Source of the DNA: Nectonema munidae
Taxonomy: Eukaryota > Nematomorpha > Nectonematoida > Nectonematidae
Length of the DNA stretch: 64,000 bases
Direction of reading: 5' to 3'
NCBI GenBank assembly: GCA_030549495.1
Contig: JAUIRK010000155.1
Location: 62,001 to 126,000, forward strand
Shown here: positions 35,072 through 44,990 of the stretch, in pieces
Layout of the letters: each line of letters opens with the position of its first letter
Position numbering within the stretch: position 1 is the stretch's first letter
The notes under the pieces: generated by a model
Seen by the model: only the letters and a program-made list of their open reading frames with translations
Database searches by the model: none
Told to the model about the DNA's origin: nothing
Position numbers and translations under genes: made by a program

Positions 35072-37957
35072 TTATCGATTTGATTTATCCTTGTCCATTT
35101 TTTTAATAATCTTATCGAGATTGGGGAATTTCTTGTCATCAAAGTCAGAATCAGTACTAATTCTACTTCTAAGAGAGTCAAAAACTGTTTCTTTAATTTC
35201 CTTCTCTAGAATGATATTGTCACTTATGTTTTTACTCAATTCTTCAAATTTTTGCTTGGATATTTCTTGCTTCACCGAGTCATCATCATTTACACATTGT
35301 CTAATGGTATTTATCAAGGATTTGTTGGCATCAACAATAGAGAATTTTGCAGTCTGCTCCTTCTCAACTATCTTTCTTTTTTTGAATGGCATTCCAGCCA
35401 GGTAGGCACTGCTCAAAGGTCGCATGACTGTGGGTGAATTAAGGTTTTTCGTATCTTCAGAAATGATTGGAACCCATTCAGAAGGAAGCTCGTTTTTCCA
35501 TGAGTCTTCTTTTCCATTAGGAAGCCCATTAGCCTTATTTAAATCGGTTGCAGTTGCATCAGACTTCTTTGCATTTGAGACGTGATCATGGGCAGTGATG
35601 AAATCGGATGTAGAAACAAAGGATGAGTTATCGGAATCGTAACTCGTATTCTCAGCCTCGGGTTGCCTAAATGTATCATCTTTTGCATCGTGATAAGCAA
35701 CAGCAGCAGACTCACGCTCGTCACTCGGATCCAATGAATCGCGTAGAATAAAATTGATCAGGGAGGTATTTTCGTTGAGGTTGTTGTTTAAAAGCGATAT
35801 TCGAGCCTCCACATTCTGGTTGATGATAGAAGCATACTGAGTAAAAACAAGGGGAAGAACGTCGTTATTTAAAAGATTACTGGACAAACGATGAATGGAT
35901 TCGGGCAAATTAATCATAACAGAACAGAGTAGATCAGTGCCCAAATAAAAGACGCTTTGTAAAAATGATATTAACGAGTTCTGACTAAGTAATGAATTTC
36001 TTTCACTTGAATCTTCTTCATCTTGATGATAAATCAAAATTAAAAAAGTCGTGAATGTTAATGTTAAAAATCTCTTAGACACTTCTGAAAAATCATATTC
36101 ATCTGAAATGTCATCTTCGTTTATGAACTTAGTGAGTTGTTTTTGTGAATCAACGATCAGTTGTTCAATTATGTGCAACATATTTCCTTTATTTGGATTC
36201 CGGCTGATACCGAAATGTGAAGAGAAAAAGTGCTTGCACAATTCAACAACTTTATGAACAATTCTTTGATCCCCGTTAGAAAGAGAATTTAATTCTGAGA
36301 AACTCAAATTTTTGAGAATAAGTATGTACAACAAGGAAAGGGAATCTTGGTCATCTTCTTCTAATTCGTTTGTAAAAATACCCAAGTTTGATACAAGTCT
36401 GTAAATAGAATCACTATTTCCATCTTGCGAATTCCTGTCTTCTTCTGGAAGGTTATTTGATACAGTATCAGTAGAGATAGAAGTACTAGGGATATTATTG
36501 CTAATGGGTGAGGAGGCTCGAGGTACTTGAGAAACAACAGGGGTCACAGGCGATGCCCTCGTTTCACTGGACCGTTGAAAAGGAAAGGTTTGTACAACAG
36601 CAGTGAACAAATTATTTAGTGTGTGATGTGAGTTACAGTTTAGTATGGGATCACGAGGTATAGAACCAAAATTCATACTCGTATATCTTGGATTTGAGGC
36701 TTGTGTGTAAATTGATCTTGGATGTGTAACTCTAGCCGAGCTAACGGCTGTCGACTGAGAATTGGGCATAGCAGTGCTTAGAAAAAAGTTGAAAAAACCC
36801 AAGGCTTCACTATTAACGGAATTCGATGACGACGTCGATGATGAAGGAAAAGCAACGCGGTCGCCCAGATTTTGTCTTAACGAACTTCGAAGATTTTGAG
36901 ACAAATTAGCAAGAGGATTAACTTGAACATTCCGAATAGATCTTCTATCGGATACGTCAAAAGATATGGAAAAAGATGCTAGTTCCGAAGAAGAAGAAGA
37001 TACTGGAACTGGAATGGGCACCTGGCTTGCAGGCGTAGAAGCGGTTGAAACGATGTTAGCGTAAGAAGAAAATGTTTCTGGATTGCCTGCAAAGGTGGCC
37101 TCGCTTGGAATTTGAAATACCTGGGAGCTGCTCGAAACTGGAAGAGCATTCGAACGAATAGTGTTACTACTAATAACGGATCCAAAGGGTATTGCTGTCA
37201 TTAGAAATCTAGGTGGGGATATGGTTGCATCAACAACTAAATCACTTATGGCATGTTGAGCGTGAGAAACCTCGTGAAAAATACGCGAAACTGTATTGTA
37301 CAGATTTTGTGAGGTTAACGCTTCACTTCTGGATAAATTTTCTTCAGAAGATAGAAAACTCTGGGTTTCCTCTATATAAGGTGACAGGCGTGACATAGTA
37401 AATAAGTAGTAAGATAAAACTTTGGATAAAACGGAAGCTAGTATTCGCCCTTGAGAATCTTGTTGAATTACAATGTGCTGAAATTGGTCTCTTCTTGCTA
37501 GATTTTCACTTCTCAGATTAGGATGGGATCGATCTAGAAGATCTAATTCTGAATTCGCCTTTTTCAGCATTTTGTAAGCCACATTAAGTCTTTGTTCTGA
37601 ATGCGGAACTGTAGCACTTGAAGCGTTGCGAGAAGCAGGAATAGCATTTGTTTGCTGATTACTCGTACTTTGACTAAAAGCGCCTCTACTTGAAGAGGAG
37701 ACTGAAGTAGGAGTTCTTGTACTCTTTTTAATGGGCTCTCTTTCAACGATATGAAGTACCTGATTGGAAACGCCAAAGTCAATCAACTTTTTCAAAGCAT
37801 CATTGATTATTTTTCCACGAAAAATAATTCGAAGTTTATCAACAGAAATATCAAGTTTTTGACTAACTTTATTTTTAAAATCTTCAACCGTTATATCGTC
37901 TGGAAGCTCAAATGCAAAATCCTTTGAATCGAGGGTTTTTACAGTAACGTTAAACAT
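35072..37957 (-). CDS. BAG6: BAG6/scythe homologue, complete coding exon (961 aa)
   Basis: BAG6 is the chaperone that captures exposed hydrophobic segments of tail-anchored and misplaced membrane proteins for GET/TRC insertion or proteasomal degradation; it also works in the nucleus. Residues 1-75 form the ubiquitin-like domain (MFNVTVKTLDSKDFAF...LRIIFRG.II). Residues ~120-255 match the conserved helical region after it (YKMLKKANSELDLL...PPRFLMTAIPFG). A long serine/asparagine-rich middle follows. Residues 823-961 carry the C-terminal signature LPSEWVPII, LSSAYLAGMPFKKRK (nuclear localisation signal) and the BAG-like helices. Human BAG6 is longer (~1130). I chose the second in-frame ATG: a splice acceptor (TTGTTTGTTTTAG) ends one base before it, so the upstream ATG is intronic and an untranslated first exon probably lies above 37960. 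The reading frame is intact. Confidence 0.93.
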   Translation of the reverse strand: MFNVTVKTLDSKDFAFELPDDITVEDFKNKVSQKLDISVDKLRIIFRGKIINDALKKLIDFGVSNQVLHIVEREPIKKSTRTPTSVSSSSRGAFSQSTSNQQTNAIPASRNASSATVPHSEQRLNVAYKMLKKANSELDLLDRSHPNLRSENLARRDQFQHIVIQQDSQGRILASVLSKVLSYYLFTMSRLSPYIEETQSFLSSEENLSRSEALTSQNLYNTVSRIFHEVSHAQHAISDLVVDATISPPRFLMTAIPFGSVISSNTIRSNALPVSSSSQVFQIPSEATFAGNPETFSSYANIVSTASTPASQVPIPVPVSSSSSELASFSISFDVSDRRSIRNVQVNPLANLSQNLRSSLRQNLGDRVAFPSSSTSSSNSVNSEALGFFNFFLSTAMPNSQSTAVSSARVTHPRSIYTQASNPRYTSMNFGSIPRDPILNCNSHHTLNNLFTAVVQTFPFQRSSETRASPVTPVVSQVPRASSPISNNIPSTSISTDTVSNNLPEEDRNSQDGNSDSIYRLVSNLGIFTNELEEDDQDSLSLLYILILKNLSFSELNSLSNGDQRIVHKVVELCKHFFSSHFGISRNPNKGNMLHIIEQLIVDSQKQLTKFINEDDISDEYDFSEVSKRFLTLTFTTFLILIYHQDEEDSSERNSLLSQNSLISFLQSVFYLGTDLLCSVMINLPESIHRLSSNLLNNDVLPLVFTQYASIINQNVEARISLLNNNLNENTSLINFILRDSLDPSDERESAAVAYHDAKDDTFRQPEAENTSYDSDNSSFVSTSDFITAHDHVSNAKKSDATATDLNKANGLPNGKEDSWKNELPSEWVPIISEDTKNLNSPTVMRPLSSAYLAGMPFKKRKIVEKEQTAKFSIVDANKSLINTIRQCVNDDDSVKQEISKQKFEELSKNISDNIILEKEIKETVFDSLRSRISTDSDFDDKKFPNLDKIIKKMDKDKSNR

Positions 37958-39060
37958 TCTAAAACAAACAATATATATGAGCAAAAAAAGTTGTAAAAAA
38001 TATATAAAAAATTAGTTAGTTGTATACAACTTTGTAATATATAGCACTATAGAAAAAAGGTAATTAACGGTCCACTCGCTCTTAACCACTACTATTGCAT
38101 TTTATAATGATTATTTAAAAAAAATAAGGAGCACCGAAATTTTTTGAAATCCCGAAGACGCAGAACATTATTGAGATAAGAGGCTATTTAACTTATATGA
38201 AACAAAAAAAGGATGAGAATACATTTGCGATCAGCGAACTTTAAATTTCGTTCCCCTCAAATAATAATCGCTTAAAACGTTTTTAATGTTAATTCTTTTA
38301 TTGTTCTCCATGGTAGATCAAATGAAAGACGATTTCAAGAAAATTTATTTGGAAATGTTAAAAATGGAAAAATAATCAGCAACAAAGGGGATTGCAAGAG
38401 CTAATAGACAAGAGTGCCGGTCCTTTATTTTTCTTAAGGAATCAAAGAGAATGACCAACTTTTCTAGGAAATTTATGTTTCATTTTGATTTAAAGAGGCA
38501 TCTGTAAAAATATCTTTGGTTTGGAATCTCTCAACATTAAATTATCTACCTTAAATTTAGAAACAATGGTAACAAACTAGCATTAAAAGCTACGTCTTCA
38601 TCAACTACTTGACTAATTAATTAACAATTCTAACAAAGAAACAAATTTACGTAAAACTAAATTTTTTCCACTCATAACTAATTAAAAATAAAGTTAACCA
38701 ACAAACGCATAAAATAATAATTCATTTAGAAAAAACCAATTAACAAACTTATTATTTTAGTTAATAAAAAAAGAAAGAAATTTATTTATTTTAGAGCACA
38801 ATTTTAATTTATCTTGCATATATTTTGTCATGACTTTTTCAATTTAGTTAAAAAACTTGCTTTTCTCTAATTCAATATTTTAGTTTTTCTCTCTCTCGAA
38901 TTGCGTGAGTTGCCGAGCGCTGACGAGTCAGAGAAAATATCCGTCTCCGAGTACTTACGAAAAATCAACTCCGACTGCAAATACTTTAAGACTAAATAAA
39001 TCAAACACCAACTCTTCACTGGCGACTTCGACTAACTCACTCCATATGCTTACAAAGAAT
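37958..39060. other. BAG6 upstream region
   Basis: The minus-strand acceptor AG at 37959-37960 implies a 5' untranslated intron here. I could not fix its donor. CG-containing words at 38890-38960 (CGAGCGCTGACGAGTCAG) are a weak promoter candidate. The ACTCCGACTGC and ACTTCGACTAACTCACTCC words at 38968-39045 also resemble an old GAGTCGGA-type repeat. Confidence 0.35.
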
Positions 39061-39410
39061 AAACCATGGACTCCCTCCTTTTTTTAAAAAAATAAACCCT
39101 TTTTTTTTTTTTTAAAAAATAAAAAACCGCTCCCCCCCCCCTTTTAAAATTTCCCTCCTCCAATTTTTTTCTCTCTTTTTTTTTTTAGGGGGGTAACAAA
39201 AAAAATTGTAATAATTTCTTTCCCTTTTTTTTTTCCCCCCTTTTATTGGGGGTGGGAATATTTTTTCCTTTCCACAATAATTGGGGAAAAAGGGGGGAGG
39301 GAAAAGCTCCCCCCCCCCATTTGAAACTGGGAGCAAATGGGCGCAACAAACTCTAATTTCATTCCAAGCGACGATAAATGGAATCCCCCCCTCCCAATAA
39401 TTCAAGACAT
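39060..39410. other. homopolymer-rich stretch, possibly poor consensus sequence
   Basis: Almost every base sits in a homopolymer run of 3-14 (T, A, C or G), with alternating T-rich and C/G-rich blocks. This pattern is unlike the satellites and transposons elsewhere in the window and looks like low-quality long-read consensus or a degenerate poly-purine/pyrimidine tract. The 100-residue minus-strand ORF here is not credible. Confidence 0.5.
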
Positions 39411-40050
39411 ACAACGTTTTAGCACTAATTGCTTATTTTGATTTTCACTATCCTAGCATTAACACTTTCATCAAGTCTTTTCACGAACTATTTTCCATAT
39501 AACTCATATAAAAAAAGAATGCATTGATTCGACATTTCTTGAGTTAAAATCATTTAAAAAAGGCATCCCTCCATAATAAATTTAAACCATTTGCGCTCGT
39601 GTTTGAAACAAAGTTCGCTTTGCATTATTTTCTTCTATGAAAAACATCAAAAATCCTCAAAGATGATAACATTCTCAGAATACAACAGAGTAACATAGAA
39701 ATTCACATGATCGTGAAGACAAATAATTTGGAATTATAGCTTTTCATAAACTCACCATGGACTTCTCTGAAAGTAATTGCATGAATAGAACAGGTTACAC
39801 CAGATTTTTTTGGGCGCGATCTTCCCATTAGGAGAGTGTTTCCCAACCTAGGGGTTATGAATCAATATTTTTGGGGTAATGATTAATTGTAAACGCGTCG
39901 ACGCTAAATTTCAGGATGGGTTAATTGATTGACAATTATTACACATGCAAACTTACATACACACACAAACATACATAGATACAAAAATTTATACTTAAAA
40001 GATTTTCAAAGTAGTTTTCAACTCGTTAAATTCTTAGTTCTCGCTTTTGA
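39411..40050. other. unassigned AT-rich DNA
   Basis: Nothing coding or clearly repetitive is supported. A short CATACA/ACACA-rich run lies near 39945-39985. Confidence 0.3.
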
Positions 40051-40059
40051 TTTTTGAAG

Positions 40060-40610
40060 TTGAATTTTTATACTTTTTTTTATAGAAAATGTCAATCAAA
40101 AATTTGATCAATCAGCAATATATCTAATAAAATATTCCTTCAAATTTTACAAAAAATATATGTTTTTATACCGATTCAACCATGATAATTTTATTTCTAA
40201 AATCAGTTTTTGCATTTAGAAGTTTTAAATGTCTAAAAGTGTCAATCAAATGTTCGATTTACGTCTAATGTCTACAGAAATATTTTTGAAATTTAAATAA
40301 AATATCTGTTTTTATGGCAAATGGAAGATGATAGTTTCATTTTTGGAATCAGGTTTGGCATTTATGGTTTAATATCTGAAATCTTTCAATCAGAGCGGTT
40401 TACTTCTAGATACTGTCTTCAAATATATTTTCAAAAAAATAAAATATCTGTTTTTATACCAAATCGACTATACTTATTTTAATTCTATACTCCATTTTGG
40501 CTAATACGGTTAAATATCTGGAAGTGGAAATTGAATGAGTAATGTATGCCTGAAAATTAGTTCTGTAAAATTTTTTCAAAAAATTGTTGTATATTAGGTA
40601 TATAGTAAAA
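40060..40610. repeat. tandem array, ~145-bp unit, about 3-4 diverged copies
   Basis: The phrase AATAT(A/C)TGTTTTTATA recurs at about 40158, 40302 and 40446, with GTCAATCAAA/TTTCAATCAGA words at matching offsets, giving a period near 144-145 bases. Copies are diverged by point changes and small gaps, so the array is old. There is no coding content. Confidence 0.65.
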
Positions 40611-40639
40611 ATATACTTTTTTTTGTATATTTTGACTTA

Positions 40640-41590
40640 TAATACTTTCTTCAATCATCTTGAGTATGAAATATTTATTTAAAAAAAAGAAAACGTATTA
40701 TAAAAACTTTTGAAGATTAGTATTAGAGAAAGAAGCATCTTGGAAACTAATTTAAAAGAGAATGTGTGATCAAAAGAAATAATTAAAAAAATATGTTTCT
40801 TGACTTAATGGAAGATCTACCATGTTCTAACGAACTAGGAAGTGGTGTTAATATTAGGTGCTTCAAAAAAGATTTTGACTGTGAAGAAATTCCTCTTTTA
40901 CAAATGAAAAATATTTAATTTAAATATATATCTTATCATCTAGGATTACAATTATCATTTAACTAAGATGGGTAGGAAATCTGAAAATTTAGAATAGGTC
41001 AGATTTATCAAAAATGGCACAAATGCCAACATGTGAGAATTTAGTCACTATCAAGATATTTTTAATTTAAATTGAATTTGTCCATCTTTTTCCTTTTGCG
41101 TCAGAGAGATAATCTTTTAGATGAACGTGGACAACTTTTTGTAATTGAACAATGAACTTCACGAAAGATTCATCGGAAAAAAAACCTTTGAACTGAGATT
41201 GGTTGACAAATATTCAGGCCTGATAATAAAATACACGATACTGATAAAAAAAAGTCTAAGATCATTAAGAAGATTCTTTAATCGGAATGCTTTGAGAGAT
41301 GAAAAAAGTAATTTTATCATTATAAAAAATTTTTCAAACACACATTGAAGAATATAAATTTCTAATGAAAAAAGAGCTACTAAGAAAGATCATCATGGAA
41401 TGAATAGCAAAATTACATACTGTAAATTATAATATGACGTAGAGACTACGAGACGATAACGAATATGTAGCCAAAAAGATGGAGATTCTATTGAGAAACA
41501 TAAGTTACTGAAGAATGGAATATTTTGAATGAATTAAACACCTAAATTTGGTTTATTAAATAAATTAAGAAAATAATTACTAGAGAAATA
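40640..41590. other. unassigned AT-rich DNA
   Basis: No gene is supported; overlapping short ORFs on both strands at 41145-41348 are low-complexity and mutually antisense. Confidence 0.3.
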
Positions 41591-41599
41591 CTGCAAGTA

Positions 41600-42215
41600 G
41601 AAGTTATTTTTATGTTTATATATTTGACATTGATTTACAGGTTTAATCGATTTTTTGAGAGGTTTTATTGATTTTATAAAAAATGAACATCACCATTAAA
41701 TTCTGCATACTTGAAATGTATAAAAACTTTTTATAAGAATAAAAATTTTAATTTTGACATGGGCTGTCACATTTAAATTATTTTGTCAGGTTTGACTAAT
41801 TTTTATTAAAAAAAAAGGAATATAACCAGTGAACAAAGCCTACTTTAAAATGGGTATATGTGCGTAAAAAACTTTATATAATTATTCGAATAGATAAATC
41901 AATTTTTTGACAGGATTGATTGATTTTCATAAAAAAATGAATATCACTACTGAATTAAGCATGCTTGAAAATGGGTAATATGTGTAAATAACTTTATATA
42001 ATTACTTATATAAAAAGTTTCTTTTTGAGATGGGCATCACTTTTTTGACAGGTTTGATTGATTTTCATAAAAAAATGAATATCACCACTGATTTTAGAAT
42101 ACTTGAAAATGGGCATATATGTATAAAAACATTATATAATTATTTAGATTAGTTTCTTTTTTGAGATGAGCTGTAATATGTAAATCAATTTTTTGACAGG
42201 TTTGATTTTGAGGCG
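41600..42215. repeat. second tandem array, ~145-bp unit, about four copies
   Basis: The phrase TTTGACAGGTTTGATTGATTT (or a variant) recurs at about 41645, 41785, 41910, 42046 and 42195. It is followed each time by ATAAAAAAATGAA-TATCACCA and later by ACTTGAAAATGGG-TATATGTG. Spacing is about 125-150 bases. Later units are closer to each other than to the first. Confidence 0.75.
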
Positions 42216-42269
42216 GGCACTTTACGCTCCCAGCACTTGAGCGGACAAATTTAGCCCAACACTAATAGG

Positions 42270-43374
42270 GTTAAAGCTCTGATTAATGAAAGCCTAAAAC
42301 CAGGAAAGCTAAACGAAAATATGATAGTGTCATCGCGAAACAATGGACTTAATAGTATTTCACTCTCCATCACAATTGGCAGAAGGATAGAGGAACTCGC
42401 TGTAGGCATTCTTGAACAACTTATTTCAAACGTATTATCAAGCTGGAGGTTGATAAAAGCACTGTTATCTCATCTTGTGCCACATTTAATAGGTCTACTG
42501 GATAAATTCATGAGGATAGTATTAAGGAAGAAATGTTCCCATCTGATGAATTACCATCAACTACAAAAGGTGCAGATATCTCAACACATTGGATGGGTTT
42601 CTGAGAAAGGAAGGTCTAGATTAGAGCTAGATTAGTTCACTGGCTGTCACATAGAAAAATCCTTGTTCGAGTTGCTGAACTCTGTGAATTACTACATTTA
42701 ATTCTGCAAGATAAAATATCATCACTTGTGAATCTATTTACGATGAATTATGAGTGACATGTTTGTGCTACCTACATGATATCATTGGAGATGGATACAG
42801 AAAACTTCAAGGAACACACCACGTCTCTGGAACTTCGAGAAAACATTGCCTTTTGTGGAAAACTGCAATTATGCAATTAGTTAAAAAGCGAATTTTGAAC
42901 AAATTCTTATTTTGAATTCTGAAGATATTTACAGTTATATGAAGACAGAGATTAGACCTAACAAAATGTGAGAAAGCTTCCAAAAGTACTTTTAAGATTT
43001 CAATATTACAAAGAGTGAATTGGTAAGAAATCCTTTTAATGTGATTGAAGATATTATTCATAGTAAAGACTGTCCAGAAACAAAAGAATCTATCACATTC
43101 AGGACAAAAAGTATAGAACCGTATAGAATCTTTCGAGGCCAAAGCTGGTCTAGGTACCTTCAGGATCTCTCATTTGCACGATATACCAACACTAACCTCT
43201 CGAGCAGCACAAATTTGACTAAGATTTTCTACCCACTTATTCTGAAGGCAAGCTTTTTGTAGTTATTGAATGAAGACCAAGAGGCGTAACAAACTCAAAC
43301 TGTCATCTTACGCCAGCCTAGTCCTCTCTGAAATCAGACTAGAATAGAAAAATTTCACAGGCAATGTAAGCTCA
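42270..43374 (+). mobile_element. hAT transposase relic (GTF2IRD2/SCAND3 type)
   Basis: Plus-strand reading in several frames follows a hAT transposase from the middle to the C-terminus. It gives TIGRRIEELAVGILEQLIS near 42378-42434, PSDELPSTTKGADIS near 42540-42585, ILVRVAELCELLHLILQDK near 42660-42715, TTSLELRENIAF near 42820-42855, and SELVRNPFNVIEDI near 43015-43060. The end has KTKRRNKLKLSSYASLVLSE near 43272-43330. Multiple stops and frame changes show old decay. No termini were found. The element at 43383 starts just after it. Confidence 0.7.
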
Positions 43375-43382
43375 ACCCTCAC

Positions 43383-44762
43383 CAGGGGCGCACATCCTCA
43401 AAATTATTGGGGACGAAATTTTTTTGTTGCAATTTTCAAAATTAGTGGTCTGGAAATACCACGGGAGACCAAATATTCAAGCAATCCTTTAAAATAGAGT
43501 GTATTCAGCAGCCCTAAATTTATAAGACTACTTTATATTTTTTTTTACAAAATTGGTGAATTTAAATACTAACTTCCAGCGAAAATATTTTAATTAGCAT
43601 ATCGAATATACACTAGTTTAAAAAAATCCAAAATTGTTAGGGGTGGAATAGGCGGCTTTTCATTTGAAAAATGAAGTAGTCTACCAGGCACATTACAGGA
43701 ATTAATGAAAGGATGTTTGATAGAGAAAACAAATAACTGAAGGTTGGATAGTTTTATATGAGTAAATGTATTCTAAAGGCAAGGAGTCTACTAGACACCC
43801 TGCGATGTTTATATAAAAAATGTAATTGATTCAGGGGCAAAGGTATAAAATGAAGTTATAATTGTGCAAACAAAAATAAAACAAAAAATTAAGATCGCAT
43901 TATTTTATTTTACTCAGCATTATTCAAAAATAGTTTAAAAGCTAAATTGATACAAGCTACAAAAAGTAAAATAACTGTTAACATTTTGCAATGATTTGCC
44001 TTTTATAATAACTTTTAAGGAAAAAAAGTCTATCAGAAAAAGTTATAGAGCTTCAACAAAAACTAAAAAAATTTAGAGCATAACATAAGTTTTTTGAAAA
44101 CTAATTTGACGTATCCCCTACAGAATACTCTATGGGTGGCATGACAGGTTGGTTGAGATGATGAACTCAGCATGGAAGCCTCTAGATTCGATTCCTCGTC
44201 AATACGAATTTGTTCATAGTTTGACATAAGCGATAAATCAGTGCCTTGTCAACTTACCTTTTACTCAAAATTGAAAAATTTGCTACATAATTAACATAAG
44301 AGAGAAGGGAAACAAAATAAACTAATAAAGCTCTATAAGGATCTCAGAATAATTTCAAAATAATAGAAGGCATAAAGAATGAGAGTTTATTTGATATTTT
44401 CAAGTTTTTATAAGCAGGAAAAGCCAACGTTTAAGTAGCTAACCCTTATAGAGTGATTTGGTAACGCTTGTATTTTTTACAATTTGTAAGGAATCATAGT
44501 ATACAAAAATTGGTAGTTTAATCACTTTTCATAAAATTATTTAAGTCAAAGAACACAAAATCATTAAAAAAAACTACAAACATAAATCATAAAAATCATT
44601 GTATACGAGAAGAAGAAAATCATTGCGTTTTTTGACTATTTCTGTCTACAATAAAATTCTGACAGTTGTCAAAATAGAGCAAGATACATTTTTAGAAACT
44701 GAAACATTTTGTTTCGATATTATATTTTTATTATAATTATCAAAACCCGGATGTGCGCCCTG
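43383..44762. mobile_element. deletion derivative of the 18820 element, intact ends and target duplication
   Basis: The left end is CAGGGGCGCACATCC and the right end is GGATGTGCGCCCTG, flanked by ACCCTCAC at 43375-43382 and 44763-44770. The body aligns with 18820-20502 except for a block of different sequence around 43650-43840. It then joins directly to the right terminus, so everything that corresponds to 20503-26690 is missing. It shares the tRNA-like segment but lacks the MITE at 19625. It has no coding capacity and must be mobilised in trans. Confidence 0.9.
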
Positions 44763-44871
44763 ACCCTCACATAAAAGACTCACAGGAAGCATAAAATGAT
44801 CCCTGATTAATAAAAATTAATTAATTAAAAAAATAAAATCTAAAAGCATGAGTTTGAATTACTAAAAGATG

Positions 44872-44990
44872 TGATTGAGTTCCAAAAGGGTGTAACGGAA
44901 TTGCAAAAAGGTGTAATTGAATTGCAAAAGGATGTAACGGAATCGGGTGTCTTGACTTTCAAAAAGGTGTAACGAAACTAAAAATGTTAT
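44872..44990 (+). repeat. 21-bp minisatellite, about 4-5 copies
   Basis: Units of the form AAAAGGTGTAACGGAATTG repeat head to tail with small changes (GGTGTAATTGAATTG, GGATGTAACGGAATC). Confidence 0.7.

Noticed and set aside
35049-35405. Plus-strand ORF of 118 residues
   Set aside because: It is antisense to the C-terminal end of BAG6, whose frame is intact and conserved.
42807-43142. 111-residue minus-strand ORF
   Set aside because: It is antisense to a recognisable plus-strand hAT transposase relic.
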